From Serratia liquefaciens (GTDB lineage: Bacteria > Pseudomonadota > Gammaproteobacteria > Enterobacterales > Enterobacteriaceae), in assembly GCF_027594825.1 (NCBI RefSeq), contig NZ_CP088930.1, positions 3,471,019 through 3,535,018 of the forward strand: a stretch of 64,000 nucleotides of DNA, read 5' to 3'. Made by a program: the position numbers and the translations under genes. A model generated the notes under the pieces. That model ran no database searches, had not been told where the DNA came from, and saw nothing but the letters and a program-made list of their open reading frames with translations. This document shows, one piece after another, positions 17,997-28,963 of the stretch (position 1 is the first letter of the stretch; every line of letters starts with the position of its first letter).

Positions 17997-18518
17997 ATGA
18001 ATAAAGAATATGAATCTCTGTATCGCCATATCCTCCCTGAGCTGGATCTCATCTTGTGGGTTATCAAAGCCGATGATCGAGCCTTCTCTGTGGATGAACG
18101 CTTCTACCGGCGAGTGATGACTGGCTACCAACAACGGGTACTGTTTATCGTTAATCAGGTTGACAAAATCGAGCCAAGCCATGAGTGGTATGTCACCGGC
18201 AATGTACCATCACCGCATCAGTGGGTGAATATTGAGGCCAGGCTGGCATCCATTCGTCAGTTATTTTCACCACTCCATCCGGTGTGCGCTGTCTCAGCGA
18301 GAACAGAATGGAATCTGCCATCAATGGTAGAAACGATGATGTGCTGCCTGCCAGACCGAGCCACCAGCCCATTGGCGACACAACTGCACGGGAGGTTATG
18401 CGGTGAACCGATAAAAAAGCAGGCGCGTGAGGGTTTTGGCAACGCAGTAGGTGAGGTGTTTGATTCTGCGGAAGCAGCATCATTTATTCCTGCGCCATTA
18501 AAAGCGGTTACGGAGTGA
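17997..18518 (+). pseudogene. C-terminal fragment of a YfjP/YeeP-type GTPase
   Basis: The 173 codons match the C-terminal part of the small GTPases YfjP/YeeP/YkfA found in CP4-type islands of enterobacteria. Visible features are LDLILWVIKADDRAFSVDE, the G4-like VNQVDKIEP and the ending AREGFGNAVGEVFD...FIPAPLKAV. The N-terminal P-loop and switch I are absent, and about 100 residues are missing compared with the usual length near 290. The preceding bases are unrelated. It is therefore a truncated remnant, and it shows that this end of the island was once a CP4-like element. Confidence 0.7.
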
Positions 18519-18603
18519 TGCTTTTTATCTCTACACAAATAACCTCTTTTTAGGTCTTTTATGCAGAGATGGCGATTCTGTTACTCAAGAAGACAAGGCC
18601 TGT

Positions 18604-19875
18604 TTATCTTTCTGCAAGCCTGAATGCTTCAGCCATGCGCTCCTGTTCCCGTAGAGGAAGCCCCAGACCATTAGCGATAGTTCTCCATTGGCTCACTATC
18701 CCAATGAAATTTTCAATAATCTCATCGGCCTCAGCCAGACTTAAACGAAAGAACCTGGCGACTTCCCGCGCCAACTCGAGGTCCAGCGCATTATCCGATT
18801 CAGTGATATTCAGTTTTAGGCCGTCGGACCAGGGCATAGGGTTCATGTCGTAGGCCTCTGAAAGCCGCCAGCCCTTACCAGGCACCAAAATAAACCCGTG
18901 ATTACGCAAGTGATCGTCTGTGTTTGATACGAGGATATTGAAAACGATCCTTGACCAGAGTTCCCGTAGGTCGGTGTTGGTTTGCGAACCTTGGGTTATC
19001 AGAACTTGGGCAAGTTCCAGATAGCTGACACCCGTCGAGGCATCATCACCATCCTGATGCCGGGTCATTGTCATCGCCGAAGCAAAATGAAGGCGTCGCC
19101 CGGTGTGGGTGCGATCGAATCGGCGAACCATAAAGCAGTGATAATCGCTGGCGAATTTATGAGCCTCGGCTGCTGCGACCTTTAACCCACAGCCTACGGC
19201 AAGGGCATTAACAACCATCTCCCAGCCGCCAACATCGTAATCATCCCGGACACTTGGAAATTTTGCTATATGCAGGTGGCCTTGCTCGTCGATCACACTG
19301 GCTTTAGGTCTGGCCCCACCCAGCGAGCCACCCGGAGCAATAAGCATCCGCAACCATTCCTGCCCTTGTGGAGATGTATTATCCGGATCATCTTCCAGTG
19401 CGCGACTGGCTCTTTCTAAAGCGCGAATTTCGGTAAAGGGTGGGGCGGCGATACCAGCCCGGTTATCAAGAAACTCACCTTCATCTTCAAGCTTATAACG
19501 CAGCGCGCCAACGCGATAAAGGTCATGCACGCCCAATAGATAGTCTGATTCGTATAGCCGGGTTCCTTCAGCTTGAATACCAGTACGAATATCCCTTTCA
19601 AGGCGACGTTTCATCAGCAACCGACCCCAGCGATCGGGGCTGGAGTCACCAAATACCCCGAATTTGTCCTTTGGCTGAGTGGGATACTGAGCACCGGGAA
19701 ATAGCCGTATTTCTGGGTCAAGTTGCAGGTGATTGAGGCTGGGATCGGCTAATGCCAGGGGATCGTATTCAAATTCAAATAGCTCCCGCATGCGAGTTTT
19801 TCGGCCATGCAAGAGGCCTATGCGCTTTGGTTCTGACAATCCATCCCAGTCTGCGTATACACCGATCATTGCCAT
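18604..19875 (-). CDS. hipA: HipA-family Ser/Thr kinase toxin
   Basis: This 423-residue HipA-type kinase belongs to a family whose best-known member phosphorylates glutamyl-tRNA synthetase and induces persistence. The Gly-rich loop GGSLGGARPKAS lies near residue 185-196. The ATP-binding Lys is in HIAKFPS near 205, the catalytic loop is VSNTDDHLRNHG near 318 and the metal-binding motif is AYDMNPMPW. It starts two bases after the hipB stop, with AAAGGA inside the end of hipB, so expression is coupled to the antitoxin. An in-frame ATG two codons later is a possible start. All kinase residues look intact. Its substrate could be another aminoacyl-tRNA synthetase. Confidence 0.9.
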   Translation of the reverse strand: MAMIGVYADWDGLSEPKRIGLLHGRKTRMRELFEFEYDPLALADPSLNHLQLDPEIRLFPGAQYPTQPKDKFGVFGDSSPDRWGRLLMKRRLERDIRTGIQAEGTRLYESDYLLGVHDLYRVGALRYKLEDEGEFLDNRAGIAAPPFTEIRALERASRALEDDPDNTSPQGQEWLRMLIAPGGSLGGARPKASVIDEQGHLHIAKFPSVRDDYDVGGWEMVVNALAVGCGLKVAAAEAHKFASDYHCFMVRRFDRTHTGRRLHFASAMTMTRHQDGDDASTGVSYLELAQVLITQGSQTNTDLRELWSRIVFNILVSNTDDHLRNHGFILVPGKGWRLSEAYDMNPMPWSDGLKLNITESDNALDLELAREVARFFRLSLAEADEIIENFIGIVSQWRTIANGLGLPLREQERMAEAFRLAER

Positions 19876-19877
19876 TG

Positions 19878-20363
19878 TTAATTTCCTTTTATTGGTTTCT
19901 TCAATGGTTTTAGCAGGGAAGCCAGATTTGCCGAGGTAGTGCCTGTCGTTGTTCTGGCGGAAGGCAGGCTGGGTTTCTCGGTTGCTGTGACTTGCTTAAC
20001 TGACTCGGCGCTGCTGTCCTCGGTCACTGGTTTTCTTCGAGCTGACGTAACCTTAGAAGGAAGCGTGCTGGCATTTTTTATCAGGCGCGAATCCTGAAGC
20101 TGGCGACCCAATTCATCCTCGGCGGCCAACTTATTCAGATCTGTTTCCAGCCCTAACACCTGCATGACGGACAGGTAAGCGCCAATCGTGACACCTGCGC
20201 CACCTGCTTCAAGCGAACGTAGCGTCATTGGCGTCATGCCTGCTCTTTCTGCAACCTGTTTGGCCGTCAGTTTCCGGCGTAGTCGCGCAAGCTTCAGTCG
20301 TTCGCCAAAGTCAGTCAGTAACAGGTTTGTGCCAGGAAGTAGGGGTGCTGTTTTTTTAGCCAT
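19878..20363 (-). CDS. hipB: HipB-like antitoxin/repressor
   Basis: This 161-residue XRE-family repressor is the antitoxin partner of HipA. The helix-turn-helix is [23 protein letters not shown]...[12 protein letters not shown] (about residues 20-60). The C-terminal tail beyond residue 95 is long, low in complexity and rich in Ser, Thr and Lys; typical HipB proteins are about 90 residues. Such tails are often the degron or the toxin-contact segment. It is the first gene of the operon. Repeated TAATATTAGCA elements lie just upstream. Confidence 0.87.
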   Translation of the reverse strand: MAKKTAPLLPGTNLLLTDFGERLKLARLRRKLTAKQVAERAGMTPMTLRSLEAGGAGVTIGAYLSVMQVLGLETDLNKLAAEDELGRQLQDSRLIKNASTLPSKVTSARRKPVTEDSSAESVKQVTATEKPSLPSARTTTGTTSANLASLLKPLKKPIKGN

Positions 20364-20401
20364 GGTGATAATATTTTATCTTTCAGTGTTAAATATGAAC
20401 A

Positions 20402-20508
20402 TAATATTAGCATGTTTACTGATTGTTTGAAGGTGATTGCCTTTGTTTTATGGCTTGTAGTGCTAATATTGTCTCTATAAATTAAAAAAAAAGATAAAAT
20501 ATTAGCAC
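20402..20508. promoter_or_regulatory. Repeated operator-like elements upstream of hipBA
   Basis: The element TAATATTAGCA or its reverse occurs three times: near 20402-20412, at 20460-20470 (as GTGCTAATATT) and at 20498-20508 (AATATTAGCAC). The last two form an 11-bp perfect inverted repeat. The tract is strongly AT-rich and begins about 40 bases upstream of the hipB start, as expected for HipB-bound autoregulatory sites. Confidence 0.65.
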
Positions 20509-20813
20509 TTTGAGTTTGAGTTAGACTGCCGTAGGCAGATGTTCACGGCTTGAATGTGGTTTCCAGTGATATCAGGGAAGTGGTTAAGAAAACGCCATCG
20601 AGATATCTTTAAAAGGTTATTAATTTTGCTACCAGGCGAGGTTTAGTTGTGGACTCACCGGGAAAACAAACTATCAGGGCTCAGATACCGATGGAGCTTA
20701 CTGCACCCTCGTCATTGCAGCCCCTTGAACGCTCATTTCCATTCAAGAGGTGCTGGACTAACCGGGAGTGATGATTATCATGTTATCGATACTACCGATC
20801 CAGAGAGCGTGTT

Positions 20814-21449
20814 ATGCAACATATCATTGAAGGTTTCCTCAGCTTCCAGAAAGAGATTTTCCCACAGCGTAAGGAACTCTTCCGCAGCCTTGCCTCCAGC
20901 CAGAACCCTAAAGCGCTTTTTATTTCGTGTTCTGACAGCCGCCTGGTACCCGAGCTTGTGACTCAGCAAGACCCAGGGCAGCTTTTCGTTATCCGTAACG
21001 CAGGCAACATCGTTCCTTCCTTTGGCCCGGAACCGGGCGGGGTGTCGGCGACCATTGAATACGCGGTGGTGGCATTGGGCGTCACGGATATCGTGATTTG
21101 CGGCCACTCGAACTGCGGCGCCATGAAGGCGATAGCTTCTTGCCAGTGCCTTGACCCGATGCCGGCAGTGGCCCACTGGCTGCATTATGCTGACGCCGCC
21201 AAAGCGGTGGTAGAGAAGAAAACCTGGGATAACGAAATCGACAAAGTTAACGCTATGGTCGAAGAGAACGTCATCGCCCAGCTAAATAACATTAAGACTC
21301 ACCCGTCCGTTGCCGTGGGCCTGCGCAACAACGGCCTGCGTCTGCACGGCTGGGTGTACGACATCGAAAGTGGCGAGATCCGCACGCTGGATAAAAATAC
21401 GAAGAATTTCGTATCACTGGCGGATAACCCCGCAGTTCACTTCGAATAA
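20814..21449 (+). CDS. cynT: CynT-type beta-carbonic anhydrase
   Basis: This 211-residue beta-class carbonic anhydrase interconverts CO2 and bicarbonate in the cytoplasm. The zinc ligands are in [14 protein letters not shown] (Cys near 40) and [10 protein letters not shown] (His near 98, Cys near 101), and the Asp-Arg pair of the active site is present. The sequence is much closer to E. coli CynT than to Can. CynT normally works with cyanase (cynS), which uses bicarbonate, but no cynS is in this window. It may therefore serve general bicarbonate supply. It lies between the island's hipBA and a second patch of mobile-type genes, so either it is backbone and marks the island's right edge, or it is cargo. 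Confidence 0.92.
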   Translation: MQHIIEGFLSFQKEIFPQRKELFRSLASSQNPKALFISCSDSRLVPELVTQQDPGQLFVIRNAGNIVPSFGPEPGGVSATIEYAVVALGVTDIVICGHSNCGAMKAIASCQCLDPMPAVAHWLHYADAAKAVVEKKTWDNEIDKVNAMVEENVIAQLNNIKTHPSVAVGLRNNGLRLHGWVYDIESGEIRTLDKNTKNFVSLADNPAVHFE

Positions 21450-21478
21450 CGTGATGCCTGGCCTTGGCTATCAAATTC

Positions 21479-21506
21479 AATCCACGCTTCGGCGTGGATT
21501 TTTTTA
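21479..21506 (+). terminator. Terminator after cynT
   Basis: The stem AATCCACGC/GCGTGGATT has a TTCG tetraloop and is followed by a T-run. It begins 29 bases after the cynT stop. Confidence 0.9.
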
Positions 21507-21527
21507 TGAATAAATTTAGCCAAGATA

Positions 21528-21627
21528 ACAGCCTTTAGGCTGTATCTATAATTAAACACCCTATAAGCTGTATTTTGCATTTACAGCCTGTGGGGTGTAA
21601 TGTGAACAATACAGCTTATAATCTGTA
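21528..21627. promoter_or_regulatory. Four evenly spaced palindromic operators
   Basis: Four boxes resemble TACAGC-N6-GCTGTA: ACAGCCTTTAGGCTGT (21528-21543), ACACCCTATAAGCTGT (21556-21571), TTACAGCCTGTGGGGTGTAA (21581-21600) and TACAGCTTATAATCTGTA (21610-21627). Their centres are 27-28 bases apart. They lie directly upstream of a HipB-like repressor gene, the arrangement seen in E. coli hipBA, where four operators are used, but with a different sequence. Confidence 0.75.
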
Positions 21628-21656
21628 CACAGCGATAAGACAGCGAGCCGCTATCT

Positions 21657-21953
21657 ATGAATACCGTCTATCCGTTAAAAACACTGAGCCAGCTACGTCC
21701 TTTACTGGTGGGTTTTCGTAAAGCAAAAGGCCTGACGCAAAAAGACGTCTCTGAGAGGCTGGGCGTCACCCAGCAGACCTATGCACGCCTGGAGTCAAAC
21801 CCTACATCAGCCAGCCTGGAACGTCTGTTTAGGGTGTTTAATGTGCTGGGTATTGAAATGGTGTTTTCATCAGAGCTTACCTCTGCGGGATGTGAAACCG
21901 AGGAAGTCTCTGCCGAACATAAAAACTCACCCGCCAGGCGGGAACAGTGGTGA
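21657..21953 (+). CDS. Orphan HipB-like XRE repressor
   Basis: This 98-residue protein has a helix-turn-helix (FRKAKGLTQKDVSERLGVTQQTYARLES) and the length and ending of HipB antitoxins (FRVFNVLGIEMVFSSE). It would normally be followed by hipA. Here only very short frames follow, one overlapping the stop as TGATG and another reading MRRSQKRFSNH. The next real gene is on the other strand. It looks like a HipB whose toxin has been lost, kept as a DNA-binding protein with four operators in front of its own gene. Confidence 0.8.
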   Translation: MNTVYPLKTLSQLRPLLVGFRKAKGLTQKDVSERLGVTQQTYARLESNPTSASLERLFRVFNVLGIEMVFSSELTSAGCETEEVSAEHKNSPARREQW

Positions 21954-22100
21954 TGATATGCGTCGTTCGCAAAAACGGTTTTCTAATCACAGCAAAATAA
22001 GGGCAGAGGATGATGTGGGGAAAAGATGATCCTTTTCTAGACCCGTTTCTTTAAGCACCACCCTCGAAACACTTCTACTCAAATAGTTTTTAAATAATGG

Positions 22101-23222
22101 CTATTTAAAACTCGCCTCTTTCAGCTCCAACTTCACCATCAAAGTCTGATTCAGCGCTTTCCCATCAACCCCACTGTGGATCCTGCGGTGGCAGGTAGGG
22201 CAGATGGCGCCGACCCACTGAGGGTGATCGGGGCCTTCATCGGCCAGGCGTTTTGTGTGATGAGGTTCCAAGTAGGGTTCGCCATTCCTTTTCTTGAACG
22301 GTGCGGGTTGCTCGCATGACTCACAGATACCATTGGCGCGTTGCAGTACGTATTTTTTCACGTCTTCGCTGCGCTTGAACCAAGAGTTTTTGCTGTCACT
22401 TTCTTTACGCTGGCCCGTCATCATGGATGATTTTATGGCCTTGGCACGTAGCTGCTCGAGCGTATCTTTCTTCGAAGCGACTTCTGAAGTGTCGATATCA
22501 TTATCAACTTCGCGAGCAGAAGATACCGGGAATAAATTAAAAACTATTCCCTGCCGCATATCCTTTTTTTCGAAGTCTAAGCATTCAATGTAATCCCACG
22601 TATCACATTCAAACATGCCAATAAATCTTACGCCCTTATCTTTTTTATTATCTTCAAATAAGAAGATGTCTTCGCCATTCTCTTTGTGGTCGCGGATGGC
22701 CTTATTGCCCCGAATAAACTCCATTGGGCCTTTCTGGCCTTCTCCGGTATAGGAGAAGCTGCCATCAGCTGACCAACCGTCTTTGTAGCCATAAGCCTCG
22801 CCGCTCTCACCGGTAAAGATGAAGATGACGGGGAACTCAGTGGGTGTCCAGATACCGCCCTGCAGTTGCCCACCATAGAGGTCGATAAGCTCTTTACGCG
22901 TGTAAAGCCTACCTTTGACTAAATGCTCAATAGGGTGAGGTGTTTCGATGATCTCGAAACCGAGGTTTTTAAGTGCTTGGATCGCAATCTTAGCGCCATT
23001 GTTAGATTTTATTTTTTCGAAGGGTGTTTCGAACTGGTAAACATAAGCGGCCGCGACGATGACTCTGATATCGTACTTTTCGTTATTATAAAGGAGTTCA
23101 CATTTTTTAATTCGTTTGACGTTGTATTTTTTCAGCAGAGCATCACAACCCAACGTTTTATATTCTTCGATGGCTTTTAAAACCGCTTCTTTCGAAGATA
23201 ACGTCTCTATTTTAGTCGGCAA
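22101..23222 (-). CDS. ScoMcrA-like HNH endonuclease (type IV restriction)
   Basis: This 373-residue protein is predicted to cut modified DNA. The N-terminal head (about residues 1-95) contains YDIRVIVAAAYVYQ. A middle domain (about 105-230) has YGGQLQGGIWTPTEFPVIFIF, GYKDGWSADGSFSYTGEGQ and DIFLFEDNKK, the pattern I associate with the SRA-like modified-base reader of ScoMcrA-type enzymes. The C-terminal HNH nuclease has CESCEQPAPF, EPHHTKRLADEG and CPTCHRRIHSG, so both the zinc and the metal-binding sites are visible. The only in-frame start is a TTG at 23222, with GAGGGAA six bases before it, suggesting deliberately low expression. No methylase is adjacent, as expected for type IV. Confidence 0.8.
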   Translation of the reverse strand: MPTKIETLSSKEAVLKAIEEYKTLGCDALLKKYNVKRIKKCELLYNNEKYDIRVIVAAAYVYQFETPFEKIKSNNGAKIAIQALKNLGFEIIETPHPIEHLVKGRLYTRKELIDLYGGQLQGGIWTPTEFPVIFIFTGESGEAYGYKDGWSADGSFSYTGEGQKGPMEFIRGNKAIRDHKENGEDIFLFEDNKKDKGVRFIGMFECDTWDYIECLDFEKKDMRQGIVFNLFPVSSAREVDNDIDTSEVASKKDTLEQLRAKAIKSSMMTGQRKESDSKNSWFKRSEDVKKYVLQRANGICESCEQPAPFKKRNGEPYLEPHHTKRLADEGPDHPQWVGAICPTCHRRIHSGVDGKALNQTLMVKLELKEASFK

Positions 23223-23476
23223 AACATTTCCCTCATTGCAGAACGGATTCTGATCAATGCGTTTGCGTGCTGCCAGCGGCCATGCGTCGTTATCCAGCAG
23301 TTAACTCATCGATTTATCGAATGCGTTAACTATGCCAGGCCACGGGGGAAATGCCTACCTTCGTGAATGTGTTTATCGTGATGTGTCAGTCAGATCTATG
23401 AGATTTACCAGAGTGATAAGAACGGTACAAAACTAATACCGTTCTTATTATTTATTTTGGCTTTTATTTTAACTTA

Positions 23477-23785
23477 TCAGCTCTGGCACTCCATCTCGCG
23501 CAGAGCACGTCCATAGAGGTTGCACAGGGCCGGTACTAAGTGAGCCGTCGCGTTGAGGTAGTGATGCAGCTGTTCCCATTGGGTGTCGTCAGGCTGCGGG
23601 TGCTTTTGCATAAGCTCACCGAACAGCAGCAGGCCGTGGCAGAGTCCTTCGGCCTGCTCGGCGGAGAGGGCGGCTAGGTCTAGGAGTTGCGTTGCGTCTA
23701 GGGTGCTGAGATCGAGCTGATTGAACAATTGGCGATAGAGGGTGAGGGTGTCTGTGGCAGGTTCTGAGGTGGAAGTATCAGCCAT
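23477..23785 (-). CDS. Small prophage-type protein downstream of a C4-like leader
   Basis: This 102-residue, acidic and mostly helical protein (LYRQLFNQLDLSTLDATQLLDLAAL, AEGLCHGLLLFGELMQ) has no membrane segment. I chose ATG at 23785 with GGAG eight bases before it; a start at 23806 lacks a ribosome site. I do not recognise a function. Its upstream region resembles the structured leader of prophage ash/icd-type small genes, which suggests a prophage remnant. Confidence 0.55.
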   Translation of the reverse strand: MADTSTSEPATDTLTLYRQLFNQLDLSTLDATQLLDLAALSAEQAEGLCHGLLLFGELMQKHPQPDDTQWEQLHHYLNATAHLVPALCNLYGRALREMECQS

Positions 23786-23818
23786 GATTGCATCTCCGTA
23801 TGTCATTAGATTATGACC

Positions 23819-24020
23819 ATCACCAGAGACGCTAAACTCGGGTGGCAGCCCAGACGGGGTTAGCGTTACCGGGACATAGGAACCGGCGCTTCGTATGAAG
23901 CCCCCGCCTGAGCCACCATAATTTGGGGTGAGCTAAAGCTGCGGCATTATTACACAACGCCGCGGTATATGTCAGATTCGGAACGCTAACTCCGGCTGCG
24001 GAATGTGCCGCAGCCAACAG
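23819..24020 (-). ncRNA. Structured leader resembling a C4 antisense RNA
   Basis: Read leftward, this region begins with a perfect 8-bp hairpin (GGCTGCGG/CCGCAGCC, 23994-24015). A GTTAGCGTT element follows (its complement AACGCTAAC is at 23982-23990) and is complementary to AACGCTAAC further on (23859-23867). A third related element is GTTTAGCGTC (23828-23837). A frame without ATG in the same region ends in GNANPVWAATRV, like the Ash-type small proteins of P4 and P1-like phages. Self-complementary short elements plus an Ash-like frame are hallmarks of C4 antisense RNA loci. The assignment is by pattern only. Confidence 0.4.
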
Positions 24021-24140
24021 ACTATAGCGCTGACCAAAAGGCGAAAAAACAGCCTGTACAAAATTACAGGGGCTTACTGCCAGGTCTGGAATACGGCTCG
24101 CAACAATCGCCTTTAGCGGCCCTTATCGCACCCATCCCCA

Positions 24141-27030
<2,890 letters not shown>

Positions 27031-27125
27031 GGAATATCGTCTCTTAGATATGAATTCGGATTGCCCAAAGGCGAATTTGCGCTACCTGGGCGATCCGCCG
27101 TTCCATCTCAATGAAACGCCCACAA

Positions 27126-27137
27126 GAAACCGGTTTC
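27126..27137. promoter_or_regulatory. AscG operator
   Basis: GAAACCGGTTTC is a perfect 12-bp palindrome of the LacI-family type. It fits the AscG consensus TGAAACC-GGTTTCA, lies about 95 bases upstream of ascF and 180 upstream of ascG, and can serve both promoters. Confidence 0.85.
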
Positions 27138-27313
27138 ACAAAATCATGCTGATCTGTTTTTACTCTGGCAAGAATTATGATTTTTTGGTTTTTCATTTCG
27201 TGAAGCCAGTCACTTTAAGGCCGAAAGGGACGGCAGCGGCAGGCGCGAAAACATTTCAAAGCCGGGGCGTCTTGGGTAGACTGCGCGGAACCCTGGATTT
27301 TGATGGCGCAGAG

Positions 27314-28336
27314 ATGGCAACAATACTTGAGGTGGCAAAAAGGGCCGGCGTTTCGAAAGCGACGGTGTCCCGCGTATTATCCGGCAGCGGCTACGTGGGC
27401 CCGGAAAAGCGAGAACGGGTAGAGAAAGCCATCGCCGAGACCGGCTATCGGCCCAATCTGCTGGCGCGCAACCTCGCCACCAAAACCACTCAGACCATCG
27501 GCCTGGTGGTCACCAACACGCTGTACAGCGGCAACTATTTCAGCGAGCTGATGTTCCAGTCGGCGCGCATCATGGAAGAGCACGGCCGCCAACTGATCCT
27601 GGCGGACGGCAAGCACACCGCCGAAGAAGAAAAGGCCGCCATTCAATTCCTGCTGGATCTGCGCTGCGACGGCGTGATCATCTATCCGCGCTTTCTGTCG
27701 ATTGCGGAAATGGACGAGATCATCTCCCAGCACAAACAGCCGATCCTGGTGATCAATCGTCGGTTAAGGCTGAACGACAGCTACTGCATCTTCAGCGATC
27801 AGCACGCCACCAGCGCGGCGGCGGTGGGGCACCTGATCGAACAGGGGCACCGCGATATCGCTTTCATCACCGGCTCGCTGGATTCACCCACCGGGCTGGA
27901 GCGGCTTTCCGGCTATAAAGCCGCGTTGGCGGAGCAGGGTATTGCCGTCAATAGCGCCCTGATTGTCGAGGGGAAGTGGAATGCGCAAAGCGGCATGGCG
28001 GCGGTCGATACGCTGCTGGCCAGCGGATGCGCTTTCAGCGCCATTGTCGCCAGCAACGACGAGATGGCTATCGGCGCCATCAAGCGGTTGACGGAGCGCC
28101 AGATCCCGGTGCCGTCCGCCGTTTCGGTGGTAGGTTTTGATGACATCCCGCTGGCGCCTTATACCATCCCCTCGCTCTCCAGCATGAAAATGCCGGTGAC
28201 CGACATGATCAAGGAAACCATCAATCGGCTGGTGTCGATGCTGGACGGCGGCGAACTGAGCAAGCGCCCCACCTTCCCGGCCAGCCTGATCCTGCGCGAT
28301 TCGGTAGCGGCGGGGCCTTATTTTCAGAAGGGGTAA
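27314..28336 (+). CDS. ascG: LacI-family repressor AscG
   Basis: This 340-residue LacI/GalR repressor has helix-turn-helix TILEVAKRAGVSKATVSRVLSG and hinge helix RPNLLARNLATK, followed by a periplasmic-binding-protein-like effector domain (YFSELMFQSARIMEEHGRQL, VVGFDDIPLAPYTIPSLSS). It is closely similar to E. coli AscG along its whole length and controls the divergent ascFB operon. I chose ATG at 27314 because the helix-turn-helix begins there; upstream codons in the frame have no family counterpart and would run across the operator. Confidence 0.94.
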   Translation: MATILEVAKRAGVSKATVSRVLSGSGYVGPEKRERVEKAIAETGYRPNLLARNLATKTTQTIGLVVTNTLYSGNYFSELMFQSARIMEEHGRQLILADGKHTAEEEKAAIQFLLDLRCDGVIIYPRFLSIAEMDEIISQHKQPILVINRRLRLNDSYCIFSDQHATSAAAVGHLIEQGHRDIAFITGSLDSPTGLERLSGYKAALAEQGIAVNSALIVEGKWNAQSGMAAVDTLLASGCAFSAIVASNDEMAIGAIKRLTERQIPVPSAVSVVGFDDIPLAPYTIPSLSSMKMPVTDMIKETINRLVSMLDGGELSKRPTFPASLILRDSVAAGPYFQKG

Positions 28337-28351
28337 GGGGGGCGGAGGGTT

Positions 28352-28682
28352 TTATTTTTTTCCACGGTACGTCATATAAATTTTTTGAATTTCAGGATCA
28401 TCCAGACTGCCGTAGGAGATATTTTCTTTATCTAAACCGTCCAGTCTTTTGTTCGCGGAAGTAACGCCCCTGAAGCTCAAGTATTTCAGACTTGGTAAGA
28501 ACCCCTTTCCGTTTAAGGTTAACAAGTAGTTGCTCCACATCATCCAATTCGACAGCGTCGTCAGCCAGACCCGTAATGTCAACCGCCATACGGCTCATGC
28601 TGCCGCGGTACACTGTAATATCGTGTTCTTCTGCAAGTTTATGGACATAACTTGCGACACTAACGAGAGTTCTTTGGGTCAT
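28352..28682 (-). pseudogene. Small gene of unknown function with a probable frameshift
   Basis: Frame one starts at 28682 and encodes 84 residues (MTQRTLVSVASYVHKLAEEH...ILELQGRYFREQKTGRFR). A second frame with protein-like sequence takes over at the same place and runs on as LDGLDKENISYGSLDDPEIQ to a stop at 28352. Removing one base in the AAAAG run near 28448 joins them into a single protein of about 110 residues ending KIYMTYRGKK. So this is either a one-base frameshift mutation or a slippery-site frameshift. I do not recognise the family. It is soluble and predicted mostly helical. Confidence 0.6.
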
Positions 28683-28963
28683 AGGGGTACTCTCAGTTCT
28701 TAGTTAGATTTTAGTATGCCAATACAGCCATGTTGCTAAAGTGCAACGCGTTACGGCTTTCTGAATAGCTGAGTTTAATACCGCTACACCCTAAGCATGA
28801 GGCAGGCGGGGGCCATTGCAGGTTAGCCGACCGTTGAGCGCAGGGATGCGCGATACGAGCCCCCAGGGATGGGGTCACGGCGTGTCGGCGTTCTGTATGA
28901 TTCCCGCCTGTAGCACTATCAGGCGTAGTTCCTTAGGTTGCATCCATTAATGTGGCTTTTCAC

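Noticed and set aside
20814..21449. Carbonic anhydrase as a defence component of the island
   Set aside because: It is an ordinary CynT-type enzyme behind its own promoter and terminator, with nothing linking it to the defence genes beyond position.
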